A stretch of DNA of 64,000 nt from Plenodomus lindquistii (GCA_025504975.1 JANUWI010000001.1:4526001-4590000); one strand, 5' to 3'; positions 24,866-35,697 are shown, numbered from the stretch's first letter. Notes: generated by a model not told the origin, from the letters alone. Made by a program: numbers and translations.

Positions 24866-26347
24866 CTACAAAGGCAGTTGCCACTCTCCCTGCCTGAGCG
24901 GTTTGGCCAGACTACTTGTTTCTCTCTTCACAAATTTTCCGTACCCCTTCTCACCCAACAACCCTCCATTATCCCTGTCCCACACCACTTTGCCTCGTAA
25001 TAGGGTCCATCGTGGCCACTGCTTCAACTTCCTGCCCTCAAACGGCGTGTAATCCACATCATGATGCAGCATGTCATTTTTCAACGCAAATTCTTCCATT
25101 TTGCCAGGCGGATACCAAATGTTGATATCTGCATCCGACACCCCCTCCACAAGCGCGCCCTTCAACGGGTACAACCCATACAGCTTCGCTGGGTTCACAC
25201 TTGTGACCTCTACAAACTTTTTCACATCCAGACGATCCGCCGAGAGCGTAAGTGCGAGTCTCGTCTCAATTCCTGGACAACCGTTGGGAATGTACTTGAA
25301 GTGTCCTACCGGGAAATCGGCACTTATACTGCTCTTTTTGCCCGTCTCAGCATCGTCGTAGCGGAAGGGGCAGTGGTCAGATGAAAGAATGGTGAAAGTA
25401 CCATTGGCTAACCCGTCCCATATGACGTCGCAGTCTGCTTCAGATTCGCGCGGTGGGGGACTGCACACGCATTTCGCGCCCTCAAATCCCGGTTGATTAA
25501 GATCCTGTTTGGTCAGGAACAGGTACTGCGGACACGTCTCTGCGAAGATGGGGATACCGCGATCCTGGGCGGCTTTGATATGCACTGCTGCCGCCGGGGT
25601 GGATACATGAACGATGAGAATAGGTGAGTCCATGAATTCGGACAAGCTGATGGCGCGGTATGTTGCTTCTATCTCGGCCATTGGCGGGTGCGAAGAGCCG
25701 TGATACTTTGGGGCAAAGAGCTTCTGCTTCTCGAGCTGAGCAGTCATCCAGTCGATGACTTGGCCGTTCTCAGCATGAACCATGGTCGTGATGCCTTGTT
25801 TCCTAGCTTCAAGGAGGACGTCGAGGATTTGACCGTCACGTAGCTCGAGGGCTTCGTAGGTCATATAGATCTTGAGAGAGGAGATGCCTTCCTCGCGGAG
25901 CGTCTTGAACTCCGAGAGGGCTTTCTCCGAGGGATTACCCACCAGGAGGTGGAAGGAGTAATCGATGTAGCAGTTGTCCCTTGCCCGCTCATGTGTTGCC
26001 TTCAGCGTATCTAGCAGCGTGTCTTCCGTCTTCTTTTGCGGCGCAAAGGTCACCATGGTCGTTGTGCCGCCGCACACGGCTGATCGACTTCCAGTCTCGT
26101 AATTGTCTGCTGTTGAGCCCTTGCCAAAAAGTGGTGGCTCTTGGAGATGGACGTGTGCATCTACACCACCTGGACAAACGTAACCCCCTTCAGCATCTAT
26201 TGTTCGCGTCGCTCTCGCTTGTTTTAAGCTGCCTCTAGGGACAACCTTGGATATTTTTCCATCCTTGATAGCAATATCCCACTCCTGAATTTCAGCGTCA
26301 GTCACCGCTATACCATTCAAGATGATCAAGTCATATTCATCCGCCAT
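24866..26347 (-). CDS. PYD2: Dihydropyrimidinase (hydantoinase family)
   Basis: A single-exon gene of 493 residues starting MADEYDLIILNG. It has the amidohydrolase fold's di-zinc site: GGVDAHVHLQEP (His65, His67), the carboxylated lysine in SLKIYMTY (Lys159), MVHAENG (His191), IVHVSTPAA (His247) and SSDHCPF (Asp324). The enzyme opens the ring of dihydrouracil/dihydrothymine to N-carbamyl-beta-amino acids, the second step of reductive pyrimidine catabolism. The frame stays open about 60 codons upstream to 26530, but that part is hydrophobic and unlike the family, so the Met at 26347 is preferred. It is transcribed divergently from the beta-ureidopropionase gene, 412 bp away, which acts next in the pathway. 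A hydantoinase with another substrate cannot be excluded. Confidence 0.9.
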   Translation of the reverse strand: MADEYDLIILNGIAVTDAEIQEWDIAIKDGKISKVVPRGSLKQARATRTIDAEGGYVCPGGVDAHVHLQEPPLFGKGSTADNYETGSRSAVCGGTTTMVTFAPQKKTEDTLLDTLKATHERARDNCYIDYSFHLLVGNPSEKALSEFKTLREEGISSLKIYMTYEALELRDGQILDVLLEARKQGITTMVHAENGQVIDWMTAQLEKQKLFAPKYHGSSHPPMAEIEATYRAISLSEFMDSPILIVHVSTPAAAVHIKAAQDRGIPIFAETCPQYLFLTKQDLNQPGFEGAKCVCSPPPRESEADCDVIWDGLANGTFTILSSDHCPFRYDDAETGKKSSISADFPVGHFKYIPNGCPGIETRLALTLSADRLDVKKFVEVTSVNPAKLYGLYPLKGALVEGVSDADINIWYPPGKMEEFALKNDMLHHDVDYTPFEGRKLKQWPRWTLLRGKVVWDRDNGGLLGEKGYGKFVKRETSSLAKPLRQGEWQLPL

Positions 26348-26759
26348 GGCTACAACTGCTTTGCGTATCTCTGCACAATATGTTACCAACAAGAAAACGA
26401 CTGCGTAAACTGGAGAAACACATTTCGTTAAGTAGATGGTTGTTGATGTCAGTATCAGGAGAGCTAGTCTTGATAGGTGGCACGCGTATCGCAACCCCTC
26501 ATTTGCTCTTGCCCCACGCTGCATACCCATCTTTGTCTGCGCACCTTATCGGCATCATCAATGCCTAGCCTGAAGTGGCAGGCACATTGCCTGAATATGA
26601 GAGCCTTCTGTACAGTCATAGGCGGTCGTCACTTTGATCGATCTGCGACACACCCGCCCCTTGTTTAATACGCCAACTGCAGTCTCCATCCTGCCAGTTT
26701 TTCGTAACGCGGAAACGAGCGCATTGGAATCTCATCCATCAACAAGAATCGCCGAGAAC
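26348..26759. promoter_or_regulatory. Bidirectional promoter of the pyrimidine-catabolism pair
   Basis: This 412-bp gap separates the start codons of the divergent PYD2- and PYD3-like genes. It contains two HGATAR-type sites, TGATAG at 26471-26476 and TTATCG (CGATAA on the minus strand) at 26546-26551. GATA factors of the AreA/NIT2 type activate nitrogen-scavenging genes through such sites. Two sites in this length is near chance expectation, so the regulatory reading is only suggestive. Confidence 0.4.
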
Positions 26760-28095
26760 ATGACATCAAAATCGCTCAATGTCAATGGCGAGAGATTGAA
26801 CTCTACTTTACAGCAGACATGTACTCAATATGGCGCCTTAGCTGCACCTTCCACGGGCATGTGTCGGCTCACCTTGACGAACGAAGATAAAGAAGCGAGA
26901 GATTGGCTAGTGAGAGAGTGTATGAGCTTGGGATGTGATATCAAAATAGATCAAATGGGCAACATCTTTGCGATAAGGCGCGGCACGGCGAAGAATAGAA
27001 AACCTATCGCTATGGGTAGTCATTTAGACACGCAACCCTCAGGTGGACGGTACTGATATCCTCAAGTCTAGGAAGTATTATGGCTGACTGTCGCAAAGCT
27101 ATGATGGAATACTTGGTGTCCAAGCAGCTCTTGAAGTGCTACGTACACTTCACGACCGTGAAGTAGAGACCTATTGCCCTATCGCTTTAATCGACTGGAC
27201 GAACGAAGAAGGCGCACGTTTCCCCGGTGCTATGATGGCTTCAGGAGTATGGAGTACGAAAAGCAGTACACCACTTGAGGCTTGCTGGGCATTAAAAGAC
27301 AAGGAAGGTGTAAGCATGAAAGATGCATTGCAAAACATCGGGTACCTTGGGGACATACCATGCGACTACAACGCGATCGGTCTTGAATGCCACTTTGAAC
27401 TACATATCGAGCAAGGCCCTATCCTTGAGGAAGAACAAAAAGCTGTCGGGGTCGTCACATCTGTCCAAGGCATGAAGTGGTTTTCGATTCGCGTAGAAGG
27501 TGTGGAGGGCCACTCCGGGACCACGCCAATGTTAGACCGTGCCGATGCGCTGGTGACGGCATCACGCCTCATCAGTGCGGTGCGCGATACAGCTTTGAAG
27601 ACTGCATTAGGTGTTGCTACGGTCGGTGTTATCAATAGCGACACGTCCAGTCAAGCAACCATTCCTGCCGGCGTCGACTTTATCATCGATATCCGTTGCT
27701 CCACAGATGACATGGTCGATGATCTTGCCACCGCCGTATTCAAGGCTTTCGATGAGATAATTGCCCAGGAGAACAACGCCACATCGTACGCCATCAAAAG
27801 ATCATGGGGATTACCCGGGTCCAAATTCCATTCTCATTGCATCGACACTGTGCGTAGCTCAGCGGTCCACGCTGTCGGTGAAGACCAAGTCATAGATATG
27901 AAAAGTCGCGCCGGACACGACAGTGCTTGGACGAGCCGAGTATGTCCAACGAGTATGATCTTCGTTCCAAGCAAAGACGGTATTAGCCATAACCCAAACG
28001 AGTATACAAGCCCCGAGCACTGTACGCTGGGCGCTCAGGTGTTGCTCGACTCTGTACTTGCATATGACGAGAAGGCCAGGAGGGGAGATTATTGA
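26760..28095 (+). CDS. PYD3: Beta-ureidopropionase / N-carbamoyl-amino-acid amidohydrolase (M20)
   Basis: Exons 26760-27049 and 27099-28095 (49-bp intron, GGACG/GTACTG...GCAAAG/C) give 428 residues. M20 metallopeptidase-type zinc ligands are visible: GSHLDTQPSGGRYDG (His88, Asp99), DWTNEEGARF and ELHIEQGP. A dimerisation-domain block GVEGHSGTTPM and the late RAGHDSAW and ISHNPNEY segments also fit. Yeast-type beta-alanine synthases of this family split N-carbamyl-beta-alanine to beta-alanine, CO2 and ammonia. The neighbouring divergent dihydropyrimidinase supplies exactly that substrate, which favours this role over allantoate or N-carbamyl-L-amino-acid hydrolysis. The ATG at 26760 is the first in frame near the conserved region; earlier in-frame codons are non-ATG. 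Confidence 0.9.
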
Positions 28096-28375
28096 GTGAA
28101 ACCATGTGAGACAAACACATGGCAAATCTTCGTTTGTCTAAGCTTTGACTGGGCGGTAGCTACAACTTCGTTTGAGATACAATGCTACTTTCACAACCTA
28201 TCGAGCAGACCCAATTACTTCCATAACTGGGACAGAGTCAACACATTGTGCCGGGCTTCCTCCCCCTTCCAACAAAGCATTGTGAAAGAAACACACAATC
28301 GGAGGCGCCTGGTCTTATAATGTTTTACCGTGCAACATCAGCACACTCCAACACACAACCTTCGAGACTACGAAA

Positions 28376-29185
28376 ATGTCTAAATACCCATCTGCTGCCG
28401 CGTTATCGCAAGCTGGATCTTGCCCTAATGCATCATCGGAACTACATGAGGATCTTGTTTTGCAAATTCTAGAGTCTTCGCAAAGCGCTTGGATGGACGA
28501 AGATCGCCCTCAGGCTTGCATCAGTGAGCTCAATGAGAATGACAAAGTCAATATCGCCGTGATCTCTTCTATCGACAGATCTGCCGCGTACCCAACACTG
28601 CGGGATCCCCTAGACATCGAAGCACAAGAACCCAACATTGATGACGAAGAATTTGGCGAATTTTTTTCAGCATCTACTGATCCGTTCAAGCAGCCCATCT
28701 ACTCTGCACCTGACGAATTCAGTGAGACACAGTCACTGTTCAATGTCGCAACCGACACCGCCGTCGAGTTCGGAACAATATCAGGCACCGGCTTAGTCCA
28801 GCCAATTCTTGCTCGTCTAGACAACCCGACACGCCTGATACGTCAAGCCGGGAAGACCATGGAACGCAAATGGCAGATCTTACAGGATATGCGGCTTGCG
28901 CGACCTCAGGTCAAGGATCAATCGTCCATTGTTCTTGATGTACCTCGTCCCAAGACATGTCTGGAAGAGTTAGCGGAACTCGCTAGCGAGGCCGCAGATA
29001 CTACAGAAGCTATCAAGCAACAGCAGGCCAGACAGTCCGCAGTTCCCCCGGCATCACTAGATTGGGTTATGCGGCCTGTGAGTTTTGCGACATCAGTCCC
29101 TACAGAGGTACATCGGCAGCTTTTCCGTGATCTTGAGGATAACGTGGAGGCAGAGCGCGCTGCTTGGAATGATTCGGCAAGCTAG
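28376..29185 (+). CDS. Hypothetical protein, 269 residues
   Basis: A single uninterrupted frame from ATG (AAAATGTCTAAATAC context) to TAG. I do not recognise a family. The protein is acidic in its first half (many Glu/Asp, for example NIDDEEFGEFF), has an Ala/Glu-rich helical stretch near residues 195-215 (LEELAELASEAADTTEAIKQ) and no signal peptide or membrane segment. Length, clean start and coding-like amino-acid use support a real gene. It lies just downstream of the beta-ureidopropionase gene on the same strand, with a 280-bp gap. It may be lineage-restricted. Function is unknown. Confidence 0.6.
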   Translation: MSKYPSAAALSQAGSCPNASSELHEDLVLQILESSQSAWMDEDRPQACISELNENDKVNIAVISSIDRSAAYPTLRDPLDIEAQEPNIDDEEFGEFFSASTDPFKQPIYSAPDEFSETQSLFNVATDTAVEFGTISGTGLVQPILARLDNPTRLIRQAGKTMERKWQILQDMRLARPQVKDQSSIVLDVPRPKTCLEELAELASEAADTTEAIKQQQARQSAVPPASLDWVMRPVSFATSVPTEVHRQLFRDLEDNVEAERAAWNDSAS

Positions 29186-29680
29186 AGACAACGATATCCG
29201 AATACAGCAACTGCAGTACGCAACGTACATCCATCTCCAGTCAGAAGTTAATCTCATGTTGTTTCTCATTCCCAGCAAAGAGCTAGTTGATTTGGTTCCC
29301 TTTTTATTCTGACTTTGCGTACATGAAGAAGTTCCTCTGATTTTGCATCTAACTCTCCAAAGATTCACATCAATTCACGTCTAAACCGCTGTTTACTCGT
29401 CACATAACATCTCCGTATTTACTTATTTCACACAAGTTGAGGCAATCTTCTTGAGTGCTTGATCGTGATCCTGTGTTGCATGAAAACAAATGTAAGGAGT
29501 TATGCTTCGCAGGAAACTGAAAAGTTGATGGAAAGGAGGAGAACGTAGAAAGTGATCGAGTTGACGTCACCCCATGTGACTGCTTCATACCTGCCATCGC
29601 GACACCTTCCCTCGGAAATGTTTTCCCTCGCGAGAACCTAGTTGTATCCTGAGGCTTGACTGATGAACATCTGAGCCAAG

Positions 29681-29844
29681 TACAGGGTGTTTTCAGGTCG
29701 GATTGAACCCCTGTTTACTTCCGTATCGTATCGAAGAGAGCCCGAGCCATTGGTGTATTAGAACTGCGCAGATCGCCTTTCACAATTGGCTCGGTATAAT
29801 ACGGGCACTAGCAGGGGTTCAAGCCGAGCTGAAAACACCCTGTA
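29681..29844. mobile_element. 160-bp MITE/foldback element flanked by TA
   Basis: The sequence 29683-29713 (starting CAGGGTGTTTTCAG, ending GAACCCCTG) reappears inverted at 29812-29842 (starting CAGGGGTTC, ending CTGAAAACACCCTG). 29 of 31 positions match by eye. A TA dinucleotide flanks each end (29681-29682 and 29843-29844), the target duplication typical of Tc1/mariner-class elements. Shorter inner complementarity (CCGTAT and CCGAGCCA with their inverses near 29720-29800) would extend the hairpin. There is no coding capacity, so a non-autonomous element is inferred. Confidence 0.75.
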
Positions 29845-30694
29845 ATTTGGATACGAATGCGTGAAAATTCTACATGCTGAAATCCTTTGATTGGTCTCAA
29901 GCGATGGGCCCGTTCCAGGGCCTTTGATCTTGTGCGCGAAATAACTCCGCAGACCCGTCGCCTTGGGTTTTGAGAAAGTCTCTGCATACTTCTGGAAGCA
30001 TTCGCAAGTCGCGAATTGATCGTTCCTGTCGATCACGACTACTTGCCATGTGCGTGCCAAAAAAGAAGCCACACGCGTTGTAGAACTCGACATTGATGAG
30101 CCCTTCACGGGTTACGCTTTCTGGCATACCGTGAAGTTACATCTTGCTTCGCCTGAGGTACGGTCATACTCCGGCTTGTTCTGTTAGCTGCCTCGGCGCA
30201 AGACCACCCGCAACCAGGCCCACATCCCATCTTTGCAAGGCTATCACAACGTTTTACATCGCGCCGGATGTTACTTATCTGGCAATCCGACCTCCATTCG
30301 GCTAACGGCACTCGTATTCGACGAATCGACTTGCACGATGGGCAAGCCATGTGAGCGGATAGTGAGTTTTCTCCGCACGCTTTTCCCCACGGGGAAGAGA
30401 TTCACGACGGCTCCTCCGCTCAACGTCATCGGATCTCCACAAGATGGAGACGACTCTGCCGCAAGGCGCTAGCAAGTCATGGTGTGCATCGTGCATCGCA
30501 GGACACTGTTACATCGACATGCGATTTTTCTTGGGCGTGTTCCTCATAAGTTCAGGCGTCACGCACCCCAAGCTTCAACCGCTCGTCACGCCTCACGTCC
30601 TGCAAGACCTCAATAGACAATCTTTCGGAGCCATCAGGTATTACCCGTATTGTCACATGAATGAAAACATTGAGTGTTGCGTTGCATTGTCAAG
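29845..30694. other. Intergenic region upstream of the sugar transporter
   Basis: About 0.85 kb after the foldback element without a supported gene. A minus-strand frame of 116 codons (29758-30108) runs across the element's right arm and has no recognisable domain. The rest should be the transporter promoter. Confidence 0.45.
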
Positions 30695-32632
30695 ATGAAG
30701 AAGTTCTACGGCCTTAGCGGCCTCAAGCTCAACGTTGCCATTGCCGTAGTGGCAGGTACTGATTTCGCTCTGTTTGGATATGGTGAGCATTCGAGTTCCC
30801 TGTGTAACGTTGTCTGGCGCTAAGCGATTTCAGATCAGGGTGTGATGGGCGGATTGCTCACGCTGCCATCATTTCTCAAATACTTCCCCGAAATCGATAC
30901 TGTCAATCCTCCTCCTGGATCCTCTTCAAGCCATGCTGCGACGATACAGGCAATTACTGGTCAGTGCATAATGTATAGCGACGATACGCGCGTGGCTTAC
31001 ACTGTGGGATAGTTGGCGCATATACGTTGGGTTGCTTCTTCGGTGCCGTTGCTACAATCTGGCTAGGCAACATTTTGGGACGTAAACGCACAATCTTCTA
31101 CGGATCGGTCATAATGATCATCGGCGCCATCCTACAAACAGCAGCTTATGGACTACCCCAGCTCATCGTTGGCCGATGGATTACAGGCTTTGGAAATGGC
31201 ATGAATACGTCTACTGTTCCCACATGGCAATCTGAGACGTCAAAGCCGCATCGCAGAGGACAAATGGTGATGATTGAGGGCTCACTCATCGTCTTTGGTG
31301 TCATGATCAGTTATTGGCTTGATCTTGGTTTCTCTTTCCTCGAACCGAGCAGTATTGCGTGGCGCTTCCCGATCGCCTTCCAGATCATCCTTGCACTCTT
31401 CGTCATTGCTTTGATTCCAGGACTTCCAGAGAGCCCTCGTTGGCTGGTACTGAAGGGACGCGATGACGAAGCTCTGGACGTGCTCGCAGCACTGAGTGCT
31501 CTACCCCCACAAGACAAAAAGATTCAAGCAGAGTTCCAGGCCGTCAAGGATGTAGCTTTTGAAATGTCAAAGGGAGGCTTCCGAGATTGCTTCAAGATGA
31601 ACCGCAATCGTAACTTCCATCGTACAGCACTAGCATACGTCAATCAAATGTTCCAACAGGTATGAAGGCCAAACATTAATTATACTGAATGCAAGACTAA
31701 CTCTTGTTCTCAACATAGATCAGCGGAATCAACCTGGTCACATACTACGCAGCCACCATATTTGAAAACTCGATTGGTCTTTCACCCTTCCTTAGTCGTC
31801 TCTTGTCAGCATGCAACGGTACCGAGTATTGGATGGCATCATGGGTTGCTATTTTCACAATCGAGAAATTCGGCCGTCGTTCTTTGATGATCTTTGGCGC
31901 CGCGGGTATGTCCATGTCAATGGCTGTTCTCGCAGGAGCGACGTCTAACATCGACAACAAAAGCTTGGGCCTGCTCGCTGTAAGTATCTATCACAAGGCT
32001 TCTTCCATCATCCATCTAACAAGTTTCAGACCGTCTTCCTATTCGTGTTCAACTCCTTCTTTGCCATTGGTTGGCTTGGTATGACATGGCTATATCCTGC
32101 AGAGATTACGCCATTGTCCATTCGTGCGCCCGCAAACGCTATTTCTACGACTGGTATGTTATGATCAAGGAAATCTACAAGTGGAACGAAAACTGACTCA
32201 AAGATTATTACAGCCAATTGGATCTTCAACTTCATGGTTGTTATGATTACACCACCTGCTTTCGCAAACATTGGGTATCAAACCTACATCATCTTCGCTG
32301 TAATCAACGCGGCGATGGTCCCAAGTGTCTACTTTTTCTTCCCCGAAACGGCATACCGCAGTCTCGAGGAGATGGATGAGATCTTCCACAACACTACAAA
32401 CGCTTTCAATGTTGTCAAGATTGCACATGATCTTCCGTATCGCTACGACAAGCGCGGCGAGCTACTCATTAACTATGCGGATACGGAGGCTGCACATGAC
32501 GTAGAGAGAAGACGGAGCTCGGTCACTGGCGCGGAGGCCAAGCATCAGACCGGCGGTGTGTTTACAGGGGAGTCCGAGAAGGGTGCGGAATTTTTGGAAC
32601 ATGGACAAGGCGGCAACGGCAGTGCCCGCTGA
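30695..32632 (+). CDS. MFS sugar transporter (sugar porter family)
   Basis: Six exons, 30695-30782, 30834-30959, 31013-31659, 31719-31979, 32030-32153 and 32214-32632, give 554 residues. Family marks include FALFGYDQGVMGG in helix 1, GRKRTIFYG after helix 2, the GRWITGFGNGMNTST segment, PESPRWL before the central loop, FEKFGRR-type FTIEKFGRRSL, and FFPETAYRSLEEMDEIF after helix 12. About twelve hydrophobic segments can be counted. It should be a plasma-membrane proton-coupled or facilitative transporter for a hexose, disaccharide or polyol. The C-terminal cytosolic tail is hydrophilic. Substrate cannot be told from sequence. All five introns are short (50-60 bp) with canonical sites. Confidence 0.92.
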
Positions 32633-33091
32633 TGTTATTTAGTATCTCGTCTGGTAGATTCATGTCATCACGCTAGATCTTGACGCGGAAATGTCTGAAT
32701 GAAGCACATCTCTCAATCATACGGCCAGGTGATACATATAGGCTCACATGATTCCGCTTAAAGCTAAACCATCACACATTGTGGACGACTTTGCCCTGCT
32801 GGTCAATTGTCTCTTTACAGTGTGGAGATGTCGACCACTGTTTTCAAGTCCCTCACGGAGTACTCACAACCCACATTGTACTCATTACCTAAATATTGCA
32901 CAATGATCATGCTCGCCATGTATACATTTCCATCTTTCTTCATAAATGCTTCCCACAAACCCGTCCAAGCAGCCTACCAACCCCACACCAGAATCTCGTA
33001 TCCCTGATCCACTTTAGGAAGCTTGACTTCATTTTTAATAAAACTCGACGGAGTAGATTATCGTCAACAACACAATTCTGACTCCAGCACA
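32633..33091. other. Short intergenic region
   Basis: A 459-bp gap holding the transporter 3' UTR and the upstream region of the kinase-like gene. Nothing else is visible. Confidence 0.5.
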
Positions 33092-34423
33092 ATGGCGTCC
33101 TACATCATGCCCAAAGCACCCGGATCTTACCCCGAATCTGAGTCTGAGTCTGACTTCGAAGTTTCTTCCGAGCGCGGTCGCAGCTCCGATCTGCCTTGTG
33201 ATGAGTTCGAGAACACTCTCAAAAATGTTCCCAAAGTCGTCGCAAACACGGACGAGGCAAAACAGTTTATTAAGAGCGGCCAATTCATGGAGTTTTACAA
33301 CACTCTGGATGGTACCGCGTGGCTCAAATCTGTAAGTCATGGTTCTATTATAACCACTGCCTTCGAGTGGTATATATCTTTCGTGCCTTTGACGTTTGAT
33401 ATTTCCCATCCCGGCAGTCTTCCAGGTATGGATCATATTGTCAGCATCTTCCAGGCTGATTTCCCTTGGGTACCGGCAGCGATGATTGTCAAGCAATTTA
33501 CGTTGGCGCTCAAACACCGCTTATGCGACGAGGCAGTTAAGGGCAATTTTGAAGTTGGCATCACGTTGAAGACTCGCTGGACCGTAACATCACAGCTGAC
33601 TGGTGTTGCAGGCAGTTTCAATCGCGGCATATACGTCGTCAAGGATGAACAAAGCGGTGCATCACGCATCATGAAGCTTCTCCCTCCCGATATCATCTAC
33701 GATGGCTACGCTCGTCGTGAGATAGCCATTTTATCGCGAATGAACCATCCCAACATCGTACAGTGCTACGGTCATTACCAAGGTGCGTCAACCTTCGAAC
33801 CTCCTTGGATCGTAACGGAGTACTGCAAGTATGGTACTCTCCAAAACCTCCTGAAGAAGCAAATCGCTCGCAAAACCCCATTAAGCGAGAAGCTCATGTG
33901 GCAGATTTTCGAGAGCTTAGTTCGCGCAGTACATTACTGCCAACACGGCCCTACTAACGATTTTGATGGTGGTGAGTCGACCGATGCAAAATGGGATCCT
34001 GTCTATCATCGAGACATCATCCCATCCAATATCCTCTACACTCCAGGTGAGAATGATGCGGGTAATTACACTTTCAAGCTCGCGGACTTCGGTTGCGCTG
34101 TCAGCGAGTCTGAGTTGCGAGCAGGACTACTGACTGTCGACAATCTTCCACTCGAGGACCCACGCTTCATTCCACCTGAAGGCCCTGTTCCGAGCGAGGC
34201 TGCAGATGTGTATCAAATCGGTTTGGCCATGCTCTGCTTCATAGAGAACCAGTGGAACCCCTGGCATTTCCACGGAGAGCCCATGCAGAAGAGCATATCA
34301 AAAGAACTGCTAAATCTTGTAAACTCTTGTGCAGATGATTGCCATACCTCGCGGCCGACGACTGTCGAATTGTTGCATCGCATTCAAGTTGCACACACAA
34401 CGACAGTCTCCCAGCAAGGATAA
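33092..34423 (+). CDS. NEK-like protein kinase with altered catalytic loop
   Basis: A single-exon frame of 443 residues starting MASYIMPK. The first about 160 residues are acidic or of unknown fold. The kinase domain follows: a degenerate glycine-loop region (about 170-185), RIMKLL with beta3 Lys195, RREIAILSRMNHPNIV with helix-C Glu210, hinge VTEYCKYGTL, catalytic loop HRDIIPSN (306-313), LADFGCA (332-334 DFG) and PPE with DVYQIGL. The order and the helix-C pattern resemble NIMA-related kinases. In the catalytic loop the usual HRDLKPxN is HRDIIPSN, so the conserved Lys is Ile310; the proton acceptor Asp308 and Asn313 remain. Activity is therefore uncertain. A GTAAGT at 33331 could mimic a donor, but splicing there leads to early stops. 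Confidence 0.8.
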   Translation: MASYIMPKAPGSYPESESESDFEVSSERGRSSDLPCDEFENTLKNVPKVVANTDEAKQFIKSGQFMEFYNTLDGTAWLKSVSHGSIITTAFEWYISFVPLTFDISHPGSLPGMDHIVSIFQADFPWVPAAMIVKQFTLALKHRLCDEAVKGNFEVGITLKTRWTVTSQLTGVAGSFNRGIYVVKDEQSGASRIMKLLPPDIIYDGYARREIAILSRMNHPNIVQCYGHYQGASTFEPPWIVTEYCKYGTLQNLLKKQIARKTPLSEKLMWQIFESLVRAVHYCQHGPTNDFDGGESTDAKWDPVYHRDIIPSNILYTPGENDAGNYTFKLADFGCAVSESELRAGLLTVDNLPLEDPRFIPPEGPVPSEAADVYQIGLAMLCFIENQWNPWHFHGEPMQKSISKELLNLVNSCADDCHTSRPTTVELLHRIQVAHTTTVSQQG

Positions 34424-35697
34424 GCGTATGGGTTCCCGAGTCTTAACCCCTTTCGGATCATTGACATGTGTCTGCGATTTGGTAAAGTAGCAATATATTG
34501 AATTTGACACGTTAATTCGTTGTAGTCCCCGTAGATAGCGTCATTGTAATGCGAGCTATCCTAAAACCACCTCATCTGTGACTGTACGTTGAGGACTCGT
34601 GTCTCAAATAGGAGACGAGTATTTCAGTGCATGCAATACAAGTGACGCGAATTGATAACCAACTATCGAATGGGGTGTTGGCATTCTGGGTGTGTACACA
34701 GTAGTGGGGCATCTAGCACCTTCCCTATCCCACACCACGATCCTTCTGATTCCTTCCTCCTGTTCCTGTCAATGCGAACGATAAGCGAGCGCCACAGTCA
34801 CTACATCCTGCGATCTACCTCAGCCTCTTTCACTATACTCATACTACCGTGGTGTACCCCCACACAAAATTATCGGTTCTGGAAGTCACATCTTGGGCGC
34901 GAGAGCCCTCAACCAATGAGCCGGCTCGTCTTCTCTGTCATGGCGATTTACGTGAGTTCTGGATCGTTGGCGTGCTTCACTACCTCCATTGCGTCAGCAT
35001 CACAAACACTCGATCTGACCTCACGAATGGCCTTGCACAACACCAAATATACACCCAGAATTATCGCTTCCAAAAGAAGCTCTCACTACGAAATAGCTAT
35101 AGGGGAATTAGTAGGAGCGCAAGTTTTAATTAGGCAGTAAAGCGGATCTCTGGTTTGCTTAATTCCGGCGCTAACAGATGGCGCCCTTCTGACATCATTG
35201 CTGACAATTGTCCGATCACGTGATGACCCTCATCGAGTGGCTTCCACATATCTGATTGTAACACCTCTTCGGAAGCGCCCTGTTGGCATACCTCTGCGTC
35301 TGCCAGATCTAAGTCTACGCTTTACGCTGCGCCCTCAGGCGTACCTTTTACTTCTGACAGATCTGAGTCCACGCCCTACCCTGCACCGGTCTTTTGCCTT
35401 ATTTGTCGAGGCGCTGGTCGGAGCATCGACCCAAATAGCTGATGACGTCGTCATCAGACTTTTCGGGTGTGTTCCGTTGTTGTCGGGAATCGGAGGTGCT
35501 TAGAAATTATGTGCTAGGCAAGCTTCTAGCCTGGGGCTCTGGGAATAACTTTGCTGCTCCACTATCGACGTCTTCCACGTGTATTTAGCTATCCCCTCCA
35601 CATCGCAATCACAGTTCAAAACCCTACCATCCACACTCCCCAACATTGAACACGAACTATCGCCTCCAGAGATAACCTCAAGTAATTCTTACCGAAC
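34424..35697. other. Intergenic region with a diverged 54-bp direct repeat
   Basis: No supported gene is seen. The only structure noticed is a two-copy repeat at 35277-35384. Confidence 0.5.
35277..35384. repeat. Two diverged 54-bp tandem copies
   Basis: The segment beginning GCCCTGTTGGC at 35277 is repeated with changes beginning GCCCTCAGGCG at 35331. Shared cores are CAGATCT-AGTC-ACGC and TACCTnT. Many of the differences are C/T or A/G transitions. Confidence 0.5.

Noticed and set aside
26348..26530. N-terminal extension of dihydropyrimidinase to 26530
   Set aside because: It is hydrophobic and unlike the family; the Met at 26347 gives the normal N-terminus.
33331..33416. Possible intron in the kinase-like gene (GTAAGT...GGCAG)
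   Set aside because: Removing it shifts frame into an early stop, while the unspliced frame stays open and protein-like.
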